Positions 33,569 through 45,874 of a DNA stretch of 64,000 bases are shown piece by piece. The stretch spans positions 62,001 to 126,000 of the forward strand of contig QANY01005532.1 of NCBI GenBank assembly GCA_003255025.1, given 5' to 3'. Positions within the stretch are counted from its first letter, which is position 1, and the number at the start of each line of letters is the position of its first letter. A program made the translations under genes and the position numbers. The notes under the pieces are model-generated. The model was not told the origin of the DNA, searched no databases, and saw nothing but the letters and a program-made list of their open reading frames with translations. The DNA is from Datisca glomerata (taxonomy: Eukaryota > Streptophyta > Magnoliopsida > Cucurbitales > Datiscaceae).

Positions 33569-33941
33569 AAGGAAATAACACCCAAGGCTATTAACTTGGG
33601 CTTATGAGCATCAATCCATATAACGTGGGTTGGGCCTTGGGGCCTTAGAGCATCTCCTGGGCTTATCACAAAGCTTAAGTAAAATTGGAAATTTCAAGAA
33701 AATCCAAGTACCAACTTCTCCTAAAACTAAATTGAAACACAAATATAATAATCCAGAGATCCAAAACCAAAAATATAAATCAGCAAAAAACCATATTGAC
33801 CTTGTTTTCCTTCCTTCCCCTTTTTGTGTGTTTGGAATTGGAATAGAGAGGCGTTCTGTTTTGTGCTTTTGTGTGTTGTGCGTTGTGAGTTGGTTGGGCG
33901 AGGGTGGCCAAAGAGTTCTGGACTTACAAAAGTAAGGCGAA

Positions 33942-34042
33942 CACATTCTAAAATGTTGCCTATTATTTCCTCATACCAAACACACTCTAAAATATTGCCT
34001 ATTATTTCCTCATACCAAACACACTATAAAATGTTCCTGATG
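33942..34042. repeat. 39-bp tandem repeat, 2.6 copies
   Basis: Units at 33942, 33981 and 34020 share CACA(T/C)TCTAAAAT and TTGCCTATTATTTCCTCATA. The third is partial. Confidence 0.9.
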
Positions 34043-36102
34043 TCAGAGATCTTTCCAACTCTAGCCAGACTTTTTTTATATCATCCCATGGGTATAAAAG
34101 ATGAAATGCCGATCAAATGAGTTGCTACATTGATTAAGTCTGCACAACCAATAATGAAAAACAAAGTGGAAAACCCACCTGCTGGCGACCCAACTGTCGG
34201 GCGGGTCAGTCATTTCAAGTAATAATGAGATTTAGAAAGAATAGTTAATGGATTTGGAATCCCACTAAATCGACACTCAAATCAAATTTTTATTTGATTA
34301 AGATGGGGGCACTACCCACTTCCTTCAACTGGGTATTTGATTATATTGATTCTTACTCATTTATCCTTCCTCTTATCCACATTAATATTCCTTATTATTT
34401 ATACTATTATTATAACGAAAATATTACCGTTAGTTATTTTTCTGAATTCTTTTCAAAATTTTCTAGTACACTTGCACCATTTTTTAGTTGATTGATATCT
34501 ACACTATTCATCTTTAGAAGAATATATATAATTGACGGGTTTGGGTTCAATATAAAGGATGAAATTTATCTAGACGATAGTTGAATCTAAAAAAATAATA
34601 TATAGTTGAATCTTAAAAATTAGTAAAGAAATTGTATTTTATTGTTTGCATAATTATTAATATGCAGAAAAATATAGTGATACTATATTGATAAATTCCC
34701 TTTCATTTTCTTTTAATTTAATTATTTTTCCTTTCATTTTCTCTTTCCTTCCTTCTTTTTGTAAATGAAAAAATTTTAAGGGTTTGGAGAGTTGGATGTG
34801 AATTTTCTACTGAATAATAAGAAAATAAAGAGTAAATAGGGAGAACTAATAAACATCATAATTTACGTGAAAAATCTTTGATGGGAAAGATCATGAGAAG
34901 TTTTTGGTAGTATTTTTATTATGGATAAATATAGTTTACAAGGCTAATACTAGCAAGCATGATGTTGTGCTAGTTTTTTTGTGTGTTCTTTGACCTAGTC
35001 ACTAATATCAATCTGAGTTGATCTCATCCATTCATTTAATTTGATGGCTATTTTCAGTTGCCATGTCAGTGATCCATTGTCTCTTCTCTGATTGGTTCTG
35101 AGATTTTTCCTTTATTCATGACAGCTAGTTCAAATAATTCTCTTTCAGTTGCCCCTATTATATTCAACGTAAATGAAACGTCTATATACAATATTTTATT
35201 ATGGGATAAATATCTTCCCGTTTTGAGATATATTTTTGTTCAATGCTGTTGCCGTGGACATACAGAGTCGGGTCAAATCTAAGCTTCACTTCTGATAGAT
35301 AAGTTATTTTATAGGTGAGTTTTATCTATTAATTGATCGCTGATTTTGGCCATATCAGATCTAAAGTTCTGAAGTTGATGGTTGAACTCCATTAATGGGA
35401 TTTTGAAGTTGTAGTGAATGAGATTCCGTTAATGGCTTTCTCATTTTCATTTTTGTATTTTTTCTTCTTTTTATGCCCCAACCGTCAGCCTGCTTCCCGT
35501 TCAGAGATCATCATATTATCGTGAGTGTTTTTCATTTTGTGAGCTGCTTTTGGTATTGAGAGGGCGTGGTTGGGAATTTTCGTTATGATTTACTTTGCAA
35601 GCTTGCCACTCACGTCCCAATCTCTACGAGTAACCGTTTTGGTTGCATGTTATGCAACGGCTTGAAATGGCTGGGTGTTGTAATTGTTTCGACCCGGGCG
35701 AGACTTCTGTTTATTTAGAAGTTTTTCATTTAGTGTTAGCGAAGCGCCAACATGCAATATTGTGTTCTGAGATTCTGAGATGGCGCTGCAATCATTACTT
35801 TTCATAATCATCTCGCCCGTTCGTAAGACTTTTTCCCATAATGGGTAACATCATGAAACGACAAAAAAATGACACACAGGCGTCACCCGCTTGTGTGTCA
35901 ACCAATATTCGCGTCACATCAAATGTCAGCTTTAATGGCGCGTTTACATCTTTTTTGCCTTCATTATTAGGATTGTCTGCTTAGTTTTCTTTCGAAAATC
36001 AACTTATCTTTACTTTCTTCAGTTGTATTTGCTATGAATCATTCGAGCATTTTTCGACTTGTTAGCCAATGAGTGTTCCTATACATTTCCATTCCAAGGT
36101 TT

Positions 36103-36449
36103 TGGTGTCCTTCTGAGAACTGATATCTGCTGGATATCCTTTCTCAAGGACTTAAGCTTTTCACAAGCTCAGGAGTCCTGTAGTTTGCTTCTGAGAACTA
36201 ACATTCACTTTTTATTCGTTCCTAAAGACTTAAGATTTTCACAAAGCTCAGAGGCCCTATGGTTTCCTCTGAAAACTGACATTCGCTCCGTTCCCAAGGA
36301 CTTAAGTTTTTCACAAAACATAATGACCCTATGATTTCTTTTTGAGAACTGCATCTGCTGATATTCATTCCCAAAGATATAAGCTTTTCACAAAGTTCAG
36401 GGGTCTTATGGTTTCCTTTTGAGAACTGACATCTGCTAGATATGCGTTC
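36103..36449. repeat. ~77-bp tandem repeat, about 4.5 copies
   Basis: Units begin near 36103, 36180, 36259, 36332 and 36409. Each carries TTCTGAGAACTGA-like sequence, then CCCAAGGACTTAAGCTTTTC, then CACAAAGCTCAGGGGCCCTA-like sequence. Units differ by 10-25 percent by eye. Confidence 0.88.
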
Positions 36450-37369
36450 TTTTTTCTTTTTTTATCTCTTCTTCCTACGAATAGACAAGAAGAACTTGTT
36501 TCTCTCCCAGCTCGTTACTCATTATGTACAAGCCACGTGGACACTATATTTTTCCATTTTATTGTTTAAAGTCATGATGTGTGGTCCTTTGTAATTACAA
36601 CTTCATAAAAGATTAAATGAAATATGATTTGGAAACACAGTATGAGACTTTTTTCCATACCTTTATAATTTTATTTCTAAACTCAATCTGTCAATTTAAT
36701 CACTTGAACGTCACTGCCAACTAAGAAGTTCACTAAAAAAAGCCACACTAACCCACCATTGAGTACTTGTTGTCTTTGTAGCAACATCAACCATTCCACA
36801 GCCTTTGGAAAATATCACTTTACTTTTCTTTTTCTTTTCAGAAAGAAATTGTCTTGGACCATAAATCCCCACTATGAACAACAAGTTAGACTTTTCTATG
36901 AAATTTTTAACTTTTTTTATCACACATTCTCTCTCTCATCTACTAAACATTCGTCAATAAAATAAGTTATCTAACTTTTGCCACCCATATATTTTTGGAT
37001 TGTCAGTGTATCACACTACATTTTATTTAAAGTTAAATCTAATTTATACTCTAAACTTTAATTTATTAATAATTTGTATCCTTAAATTTTTTCTCTAACA
37101 TTAAATATCTTTAATGTATATAAATTAGATGTTCTGATATCTAACAGACGTTAAAAACTGAAACTTGACTATATTTCCTACTTTATTTACTTAAACAAAT
37201 AAAACTAAAAATATTAAAAAATCATAAAAACATTTTTTGGGCAAATATTCAAGAAGCTTCACAGGTATTCTCTTTTATAGCTTCGCAGGTATTTGGTTCA
37301 TAGATTCCGGGAATACGTTCAAACAACAATTTTTTGAAGGATTTCGTTCATAGCTTCATGGTTTTTCTG

Positions 37370-37535
37370 AGTTGGTTTTTCTAAGTTTTGGGCAGAGCAG
37401 GAAAACAACAATTTTGGGCAAGGATTTTTGAAATTGTAGCTTCGGATGATCTCTGTTTTGCCCAAAACATGAAAAACAACAATTTAAGCAAGGATTACTG
37501 AAATTATAGCTTCGGATGATCTTTTGTCCAAAACA
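37370..37535. repeat. ~82-bp tandem repeat, 2 copies
   Basis: Two units share AACAACAATTT, GCAAGGATT and GTAGCTTCGGATGATCT, with GCCCAAAACA spacers. A fragment of the unit continues to 37565. Confidence 0.8.
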
Positions 37536-37879
37536 CCAAAAACCTCCGTTTTTGCCCAAAACACGAAACCAGAAGGATAAAGGGTGAGAGACATGGAAAT
37601 TATATTTTCTGAGTTATTTTTTCCTTGACTCCGTCTTCTTTGGTGAGTTATCTCTGTTTCTAAAATTACTGGACTAGGAGGATTTAAGGTTCAATCAAAA
37701 AGAGGTATGAACAGGAATAATTCTGGGTGCTGAGTCAGGTCAGCAGAGGAGAAAAACGATCAAAGTAAATGCCACAAAAGCATTAAGGGAATGGTGAAAT
37801 TTGTCACGTTGACGGATCTGAAAAAATTAATATGAAGTTAAGCCCCTAGTTAGGGCAGCTGAAATGTAAAAGTTGCATA

Positions 37880-38254
37880 AGAATTCACGAAGCATATACA
37901 AGTCGATTGAGAGAACCGTTACCACTGTAAATTTGGTAGCAATCATAACCATCATCAGATTTGCCACACTACACCAAAATAATTCGAATTAAAAAAATTA
38001 TTATATTGATAAGCAAGACTCAATTATTACCCTAAAAGATGAAGCAAATCTTAGAAGATAAACTCAATCTCAAAGAAAATTTTGTTTATACTTGTTTTAT
38101 TTCGAGAATTAGTTTGTGTTGCAAGCCTATAAATACAGGCCAAATTGTAATTGAAGGATCATCGAATACAAGTCATTGCAACTTGCCTTACTCTCGTATT
38201 TACTTTTTCTGCTCTTGATATTTCTTGTTTTAGAGGAAAAAAAATCTCTTTACA
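37880..38254 (+). repeat. 5' LTR of Tat/Retand element
   Basis: Shares long blocks with 42750-43123: GAGAACCGTTACCACTG, CTACACCAAAATAATTCGAA and CCTATAAATACA (TATA box). It ends CTTTACA at 38254. The sequence TTTGGTGCTTTCATTAAGAG follows directly and is the likely primer binding site. The exact 5' end is uncertain by about 25 bp. Confidence 0.85.
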
Positions 38255-38317
38255 TTTTGGTGCTTTCATTAAGAGCCGAGAGAAAAAGCTTGAGAGACCC
38301 ACCCAAAAACACTGAAC

Positions 38318-39729
38318 ATGCCTAGAACCAGATCCAACGCAGCCTACAATGGAGATAACGAAGCCAGAAACGCTAACGACCAAACAGATCAACCAGCCCC
38401 GCCAGCAGAGGTACTCTAGGAAATTCTGATTGGAATGCGAGAGATGGAAAAACGGAATGCAGAAACATAGCGTGATGCATGGAGAGCTATGCAAGAGCAG
38501 ATCAATGCTTTTCAGCAAGAGGTGACCCGAACGTGTGCTAAGGTCAACAAAAGAGTCAATGACGAGGAACATGACATACTTTCTGAGAATAACAGGTGAG
38601 ACAAGAAAATCATGAAAACAACAGGGACATGTAACAAGAAGAAGGAGAAATCCAGTCTCAGAGCCGAGAAAAGGAGAATGCAAAGGAGATGCGCCAATCA
38701 AGAATAATCACCAAAGAAGCCGTAATAGAATTATAGGAATGAAAAATGCTAGAGATGAGGAACTTGGGGAGTATTGGAAAAAGAGACCTTGAATCTCTCA
38801 CCCGTACCTCGTTGAGTCCAGAGATTCTAGAGGCTCATATACCCAATGTGGCCCCAAAGTTCAAGTGTTACGAGGGAAAGACTAATCCGGTTGATCATCT
38901 TCGTCGTTTCAGGCAGATAATGGCACTATATCAACATGAGGATGAGCTGATGTGCAGAATGTTCCCAACCAGTCTAGATGGGATGACCCTAAAATGGTAT
39001 CATTCACTTCCTGTTCATTCGATTACTAACTTTACTGTTATGTCTTTTGTCTTTCTGAAATAGTACTCTACATATCGACAGTAATGGAAGACACGGAGTA
39101 TCTCCTCACTATCACAATAAAGGAAGGAGAATCCTTACAGGAGTACACCCACAAGTTCAAAGATGAAATGATGAAGGTCAAAAACTGTGATGATCGGGTG
39201 GCCAGACTGGCTATTAGGAGAGGATTGGGACCAAACTCACCCTTATTTGAAGACTTGTAAAAAAAACTTATCTATGGCAGAGACTTTCCAACGGGCCCAG
39301 ACTTATATCACACTGGAAGAAGAAAAGAAGAGTCTGTTGAAAGAAAACGGACAAAGAAAGGAAGAATCACATAAGCGAGAGAGGAACACCAAATCAGAAA
39401 TGGAGAATTGATAAAATGGACAAAACCGAGGAAAGGGGAAGAAAATGGGGAATGATAGAATACTAGAGGCAAGACTCGAGTAAAGTACATCTGAGGGACA
39501 AAGTCTACACACCGTTGACCCTCCTAGTAAATCTGATCTTTGAACAGAATAAAGACAAATCATGGTTGAAAAGACCAGCACCGCTTATAAAAGAACCCAG
39601 CTACAATGACAAGGATAAGTTTTCTTCTTTCCACAGAAGCAGTGGACATTACACCAGAGATTGCTTCCAACTCAAAGATTATATTGAAGAACTTATAAAA
39701 GAGAATAGGAAGGAACAACAAGGAAGGAG
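38318..39729 (+). pseudogene. Tat/Retand gag
   Basis: Starts MPRTRSNAAYNGD at 38318, with a stop about 35 codons in. The capsid core is open at 38746-39063: VAPKFKCYEGKTNPVDHLRR and RMFPTSLDGMTLKWYHSLP. A stop then follows, and 39187-39411 continues with the family's ARLAI-type and Lys/Glu-rich tail. The nucleocapsid part at 39515-39733 has SSFHRSSGHYTRDCFQLKDY, where the first Cys of the zinc knuckle is replaced. Several stops and frameshifts. Confidence 0.82.
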
Positions 39730-40227
39730 ATGAAGCAGTACTGCAAGAAGCCGATGTTGGAGAAGCGCATGGAGAACCACTTATCTGATGACGGGAACCT
39801 CCCATTAATATTTGATGATCTAGATCTTGAACATGAAATACATCATATCGACGCACTTGTCATTTTGATACAGGTCTGTGATTACCTCTTGAGAAGAATT
39901 CTGGTGGATGATGGAAGCGAGGTTAACATTATGTACCGAACCACGTTAGAAAAGATGTACATGGGAGATCAGAAGCTGCAGGGAACCTCACAACCGTCGA
40001 TAGGTTTTAATGGAGCTATCAGCTACTCGGAGGGGATCCTTACTCTCCCTGTAAGAGCTGAACTTTTTAATCATATGAATGAGTTCGTGATTCTGGACAC
40101 TTCATCCCCGTACAACACCATTCTAGGAAGAATGTGGCTGCATAAGATGAAAGCTGTACTGTCAACCTTATATCAAATGTTGAAGTACCCCTCACCAGAG
40201 GAAATCAAAACCATCCAAGAAGACTAG
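39730..40227 (+). pseudogene. Tat/Retand protease
   Basis: A 165-codon open segment. The active-site motif reads ILVDDGSEVNIMY, where the family has D-[TN]-G-S, so Asp-Asp-Gly is unusual but keeps the catalytic Asp. The conserved end motif YNTILGRMWLHKMKAVLS is present. Sequence after it (SPEEIKTIQED) fits the protease-RT linker. The preceding gag and following RT are broken, so this open segment is a relic. Confidence 0.82.
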
Positions 40228-40539
40228 GCTTCAGACCGCATATGTTCTGTAACAACATTAGAGTTAGCCAAGAAAACGTGTACAGAAGAAGCAGAGCTTA
40301 GACAAGCAAATGAAGCAACTCAATAGCAATCAAAAGGTGAAGGGTCAGACGACCCGAGATACGAGGCATGGGAACAGACAGAGCTGGTGTGCTTAGAAGA
40401 AGGAACACAGAAGATGACAAACATTGGCACCTGCCTCGAGCAAGCAGAAAAAGACATGTTGATCTATTTCCTATGAAGGAATAAATATTTTTTTTCTATT
40501 ACTGCACAAGAAATGCCTGGGATTCCAGAAGAGATTATA

Positions 40540-42220
40540 TGCCACAAGTTGAACACTGATTAGACAGTAAAACCAGTAAAGCAGAAGAGAGGAGTTTCAT
40601 ACCAGAATAGAATAAAGCAATAAAAGAAGAAGTAGGTAAGCTACTGTACGCAAGGTTCATCAGAGAAGTTGATTACATGGAGTGGCTGGTCAATGCGGTG
40701 ATGGTGCAAAAAAAGAATGGCAAAAGGAGAATCTGTGTGGATTTCACCGACTTAAACAATGCTTGTTCAAAGGATGACTACCCGCTTCCCAGAATTGACC
40801 AAATGGCGGACACCACATTTGGACATGAACTCCTCAACTTTATGGACCTGATCAAGAAAAAACTTCTTTTATTACTGAATATGACATCTGTTGTTATAAA
40901 GTAACGCCCTTTGAACTGAAAAATGCTAGAGCCATATACTAGAGATTGGTGAACAAATTATTCTAGAGTCAGATCGGGAGAAATATGGAGGTGTACGTGG
41001 ATGACATGTTGGTAAAAAGAAAAGAACGAACAAACCATATCCAAGACCTAGAGGAGGCTTTCTCGTTCCTAAGAAAGAACTCAATGAAGCTTAACCAGGA
41101 GAAGTGTACTTTTGGCGTAGCTGTAGAAAAATTCCTTGGCCATTTGATAACTCGGTGGGGGATAGAAGTTAACCCAGACCAGGTGAAGGCAATAATGGAG
41201 ATGAAATCCCCAAGGAATAAAAAAAATCAAGGACTGACTGGGAGACCCGCGACGCTCAACGGGTTTATTTCTAGATCAACAGATAAATGGAAGACGTTCT
41301 TTGATCAGCTGACAAAGAACTCTACAGACAAATGGGATGAGGAGTGTGAAGGGGCCTTTAACATAGTTAAGGAGTACTTAACAACTCCCCCACTACTCTC
41401 AAAACCAATGCCTGGAGAGTGACTCCTCTTATATGTTGCAGTTTCAGAAACAACTGTGAGTGCTGTGCTCATTAGAGAAGAAGAAAGGAAGTAGAAGCCC
41501 ATCTACTTCGTCAGTAAAAACTTGGTGGCAACAGAGATGAGATATAAAAAGATGGAAAAATTGGTACTGGCCATTGTAACTGCCGCAAGGAAGCTCAGAC
41601 CTTATTTCCAAGGACACAACATTAGAGTATTGACGGACACACCTGTTAAAATTCTACTGCACTCCTCAGAGGTGAGTTAAAGAATGACAAAATGGGCAAT
41701 CGAATTAAATCAGTATGAGATCAGCTATGAACCCAGAACTTCAATCAAGGGGAAAGTGTTAGCAGATTTTGTTGCAGATTTCAGTGGAGAAGTGATTATT
41801 CCAGAGTAACCTAAAGAAATAGAAGATGAGTTTTGGAAACTATATGTTGATGGCGCTTCTAAAAATAAGGGAGCTGGAGCTGGAGTAGTGGTGCAAACCC
41901 CATTTGGAGAAACGTTAGAATATTCTATCTCATTTGGATTCAATGCATCAAATAACGAGGCTGAATATGAAGCGCTAATAGCTGGAATATCATTGCTACG
42001 AGAATATGAGGTAACCAACGTGAAAATATTTTGTGAATCTATGTTAATTGTCAAACAGGTGACATGATAATACGTAGCTAAAGATGAGAGAATGATAAGT
42101 TATTTACATCGGGCAAGAGAATTGCTGAACTCATTCAAATGCTATGAGATTCAGCAAATTTTGAGAATTGAGAAATGACACGCAGATGCGCTAGCAAATT
42201 CGGGCTCATCTTTATGATTC
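40540..42220 (+). pseudogene. Tat/Retand RT, RNase H and second (archaeal-type) RNase H
   Basis: RT reads AIKEEVGKLLYARFIREVDY (about 40620), RICVDFTDLNNACSKDDYPL (40727) and, after a deletion, the catalytic YVDDML at 40994. It then runs to FLGHLITRWGIEVNPDQ. The first RNase H (about 41424-41780) has KPIYFVSKNLVATEMRY and ends GKVLADFVADF. The second (about 41826-42220) starts LYVDGASKNKGAGAGVV, then NNEAEYEALIAG, marking the Tat lineage. About 50 RT residues between 40880 and 40985 are frameshifted or shortened. Confidence 0.87.
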
Positions 42221-42229
42221 CCGCATAAA

Positions 42230-42580
42230 AGAAATGTGCCTATAAAATTCTTGGAGAAACTGAGTGTTCAGTCCTCGTCGAACATAATTGCTGTAGTAGA
42301 AACCGAAGAGGAGCCCAGTTGGCAGCACAATTTTAATCCTCTATCTTGAAAAAGGAGTACTCCTGAAGAAACACTCCTAGCGAAAAAATTCCAGCAACAA
42401 AGTTCAAGGTACACATTATTAATAAATGGATTATTGTATAGAAACTATTTTTTAGGACCATACTTGAAATGCTCAAAGGAGAAAGAAACACAGTAAGTCC
42501 TAGTTAAAATTCATGAAGGAGTATGTGGAAACCATACAGGAGGAGGGTCATTGGCTCACAAAGTCAAAAGGTCAGAGAAG
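42230..42580 (+). pseudogene. Integrase N-terminal remnant
   Basis: Readable parts are LLINGLLYRNYFLGPYLKC and KIHEGVCGNHTGGGSLAHKV, the zinc-binding HHCC start of integrase. The sequence then turns into the tandem repeat at 42590. The catalytic DDE core is absent. Confidence 0.78.
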
Positions 42581-42589
42581 AATTTGAGG

Positions 42590-42745
42590 CGCTAGAGTAG
42601 AAGACCCTAGCGAGAATGAAAATCGGGCGCCAGATCAGACCCCTGCGAGAACGGAAACCGTGCACCAGATAAAAAATAATGAGAATGAAAACAGAGAGCC
42701 AGATCAGACCCCTAGTGAGAACAGAAGCTGAACGCTAGACTAGAC
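42590..42745. repeat. ~36-bp tandem repeat replacing the integrase core
   Basis: Four to five degenerate units built on GCGAGAACGGAAACCGTGCA followed by CCAGATCAGACCCCT, between the integrase remnant and the 3' LTR. It is GC-richer than its surroundings. Confidence 0.8.
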
Positions 42746-42749
42746 TCTT

Positions 42750-43123
42750 AGGAATTCACAATGGATAGAGAAGTTGATCGAGAGAACCGTTACCACTGTA
42801 AATTTGGTAGCAATCAATCACAACTATCATCAGTTTTGCTACACTACACCAAAATAATTCGAATTTAAAAAGAGATTATATTGATAAGCAAGGCTCAGTT
42901 ATTCTCCTAAAAGATGAAGCAAATCTTGGAAGATAAACTCAATCTCAAAGAATATTCTGCTTGTGCTTGTTTTATTTTGGGAACTAGTTTGTGTTACAAG
43001 CCTATAAATACAAACCAAATTGTAAATTGAAGGATCATCGAATACAAACCATTGCGACTTGTTTACTTTCATATTTACTCTGCTCTTGATATTTTTTATT
43101 TTAGAGGAAAAAATGCCTTTACA
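42750..43123 (+). repeat. 3' LTR of Tat/Retand element
   Basis: Partner of 37880-38254. It ends TTTACA at 43123 without a following primer site. Differences from the 5' LTR are scattered (by eye around 10 percent), so the insertion is old. Confidence 0.85.
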
Positions 43124-43768
43124 AGGTACTTTTCAATCTTCTCTCTCGATCCATCATCAGAACTTGTTGAGGTAGGAGAGCCATTTGGAAGAATGGATTC
43201 TCCCCCGCTATAAGTAAGCTCATTTACAAAAAGTTGAGGTAAGAGAGCCACTCGGGGAAAATGTGCTTTTAATTTTTTATTATCACCACGTCTATAGAGC
43301 AGAGTAGTTTTTTGACTAATTTCGGGGTGCACAGGCCTTCGGTTAATAGTTTCTCGCAAGTGCACCACGGTTAAAGATCTAAGAAAAAAATCTATTTTTG
43401 AAAAATAAGTAAGAAAATGACAAAAAAAATTGTATTTGTTAGAATGACCGATTTTTTTTAACTGCAAATTTTTTTGATAAAAGTAAAAAAAAATTGGTAC
43501 AGATATCCTATGATATATATTTATATATTTTAATATACCATAAGTATATCGTAATAAGTGTATTTTTATCGTAGTAAGTTCATTTTCTCATTTCTTTCCC
43601 ATCCGCCTTACAACATCATTCTCATTAGCATACCCTTTCTAAATTGTCTCTCCCTATCTCCCCATGTCATCCTCAACCACGATCATAATCAAACTTTCAT
43701 TCAACTGCCCATTAGAATATAATCTTTAAGGTATATATGCCTCGGGTATTATTCTTAACATTATCCAT
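43124..43768. other. Gene-free gap with a MULE terminal fragment
   Basis: A 'TTGAGGTA(G/A)GAGAGCCA' phrase occurs twice (43169, 43233). From about 43380 to 43600 the sequence resembles the left end of the element at 32544: TGTATTTGTTAGAATGACCG, then TATA-rich ATACCAT repeats. This looks like a truncated relative. No gene is supported. Confidence 0.55.
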
Positions 43769-45652
43769 TGTTTTCGTTCACAACTCAAGTTGAGGTACCA
43801 ACACCTAAAGCTGTAATTTGATTTATACGATCTTTGATCGAAGATGCATGTAGGTTAAGTTCTTATCTCTTTACTTAACAGAAAAAAAAAACAGATTCAT
43901 GAAGTAATAACTAGAGACTTCATTGACATCAGTCATTAGATCATTGGATCTTTATAGACAGAAAAGAACTTGATATCACCCATCCCCACAACTATTTTGT
44001 AGCTAAGTCTTCTTTTATATTTAGCCTGTGTTAGTGAATTGAATCTGTAGGTGTAAGCTTTATTGATTTACATCGTTTTGGTGATTATTTCATTTGGGTA
44101 GAGGAGAAATATTTGGTCCAGTATGAAAATTTATAGATGGATGACCTCAATTGATATGTTCATTGCGTGTATCAATCTGAAAAAAAAACTGTACAATAAT
44201 AAATAAATAAATAAAAACGGAACCTAGTTCAAGATACCTCCTTATTTAATTATTTCATGGATAAAAAGGTAATGGAATTTTAATTGAAAGTTTGATATGT
44301 GCTAGGTATAAGCTACCATAGTGTGTTTGTAAGCATATTATTGGTTCTGAGCATTTGATGATTAACTAATGTTATCGTATAGCATATACATATATATATA
44401 AAAAAGAGATGTTAGAGATTGGTTACATCACATATGAGAAATAGCAAATGATTTGTTTTATATATATACATTCCTTAAATTATATTAAGTATTGTTAAGT
44501 ACCGAGATAGTGTCACCAACTTCGAAGACTCAAATTTCATGTTATGATAATGTTGTTGCCATAAGCAAAAGATTGAAAAATGCAATCTTATTCTTTATTA
44601 TATATGTTCTGGCTTGAGGATTAGTGAGAAATTAAAAAATTTTGTTTGACATTTCCGGTTCATTAATTCATTTCGGCTTGATTTATTCAAGTGACTAGGT
44701 AAGTAGAATTTACACTTAACTGAAATATATTGCCATAATCGGAAAATCGTAATAAATGAAATGTTTCGTCACCGTGTTATGTTTGTTATCTTAGAAATTA
44801 TATTTGATCGGATTAATTTTCCTGCTTGTCTGTATTTTTTCATAAGTATATGTATTATGATAAATTTTGTTATGTTATGTCAGAATCTAATGACTAAGAA
44901 ATCTCAGAACTCTCTGTATTGCCACGTAGAATTTATTGTCCACCCTCTGCTCTGTATCCAACTTACCTATAGGGTAAGAAACTCTGTATCTATTATGCTC
45001 TGGTTAGACTTGTGGGAAGACAATTTGTAATTGGTTCCACTTTAGTGATAATGTGCGGATAAGTACGTATGGGTGAGTCCACTCATATGTCCCTCATGAG
45101 CTAACATCTATGTTTCTTTCTGTTAATGTGGCAATAGTTCTACTGTGAAAGTTGGCCAACGTCCTCTGTTCCTTTTAAAATTCTGATAAGATAACTTTTC
45201 TGTAGAGAATTCTGTCATGCTTATGATTTGAAAACTATATTTATGTTAATGAAGGAGCTAATATTTTTATGTGTACGTGAGTGCTAAGTAGGTGTAAATT
45301 TCTGCTTACTGAGTTCTTTACTCATTTATTGTTTATTATATGATTTTCAGATGATGAGGACATTGAAGTTAATGAGTGATGCTAGAATATGGTACTAAGC
45401 GGGGTTTTCTTCAGATTGTCTTTTAGAATATAAATTTGAATAAATGTTTTAAAGATTTCAGTAGGGTTAGCAATCGACTTATGAATAAGGTTTTCTAATA
45501 ATTTGATGATATTTGATCTATTTTAAAAGTAAAGTAACATTTCGTTTATACTGTTTGAGTGAATTAAATTTTATCGATGTCATAATGACCTTTCTTCCAC
45601 GCGGGTTTCCTAAAATACCATTTTACCCTCAATATGTGTTTGAGGTGTGACA
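43769..45652 (+). repeat. 5' LTR of Tekay-type element
   Basis: About 1.88 kb, ending TTTGAGGTGTGACA. It matches 48499-50408 throughout, with many small indels. Reading frames inside (for example 44761-45030) have no coding support. Confidence 0.88.
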
Positions 45653-45656
45653 ATAT

Positions 45657-45668
45657 TGGTATCAAAGC
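45657..45668 (+). other. Primer binding site, tRNA-iMet type
   Basis: TGGTATCAAAGC, one mismatch to the standard TGGTATCAGAGC, 4 bp after the 5' LTR. Confidence 0.88.
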
Positions 45669-45874
45669 TTAACGCTTAAGATTCTGTAGGCATTTTCATG
45701 TTAATTAAGAGATTAGGGAATGTTTGGTTGGGGTCCAGTGCCAAAATTTAGGAAGTTGTTGTGTCCTTATATATATANTATATATATATATATTATGTTT
45801 TGTCTGTCTTCTATGGTTACTCGTTATCATTGACTAATCAATTGTTATACATATGAAACTTATTCAAGATTACT

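Larger units (their letters stand above)
27235..33668 (-). mobile_element. Reina-like chromovirus (Ty3/gypsy), decayed, nested
   Basis: Flanked by a perfect 5-bp target duplication CAAAG (27230-27234 and 33669-33673). The LTRs are 27235-27624 and 32277-33668 (the latter split by a MULE-like insertion). Minus-strand order is primer site (tRNA-iMet type), gag with zinc knuckle, protease, RT, RNase H, integrase, chromodomain, 3' LTR. This is the full chromovirus layout, and the chromodomain places it among plant chromoviruses, most like Reina. Many stops and frameshifts are present, and a foreign 658-bp piece sits in RT (29779-30436). Confidence 0.9.
32277..33668 (-). repeat. 5' LTR of chromovirus, split by insertion
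   Basis: LTR parts 32277-32543 and 33578-33668 match the 3' LTR continuously once 32544-33568 and one duplication copy are removed. The outer end CTTATCA is followed directly by the target duplication CAAAG. Confidence 0.9.
33669..37879. other. Gene-free region
   Basis: About 4.2 kb without a supported gene or RNA. Open frames at 33611-33946 and 33824-34120 show no conserved motif. The region contains three minisatellites, listed separately, and otherwise AT-rich sequence. Confidence 0.55.
37880..43123 (+). mobile_element. Tat/Retand-type Ty3/gypsy element lacking integrase
   Basis: LTRs of about 360 bp (37880-38254 and about 42750-43123) flank gag, protease, RT, RNase H, a second RNase H and the start of integrase on the plus strand. 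The duplicate archaeal-type RNase H and the FH...GH...DC...LKDYIE gag knuckle are marks of the Tat lineage. Integrase ends after the HHCC region and is replaced by a short tandem repeat, so the element could not integrate by itself. Stops occur in every domain. I found no matching target duplication. Confidence 0.87.

Noticed and set aside
33611..33946. 111-codon minus-strand and 101-codon plus-strand frames
   Set aside because: They overlap the chromovirus LTR edge, have no conserved motif and run opposite each other.
43096..43467. 123-codon minus-strand frame
   Set aside because: Crosses an LTR end and a MULE fragment; no family resemblance.
44761..45030. 89-codon plus-strand frame
   Set aside because: Inside the Tekay-type LTR and disrupted in the partner LTR.
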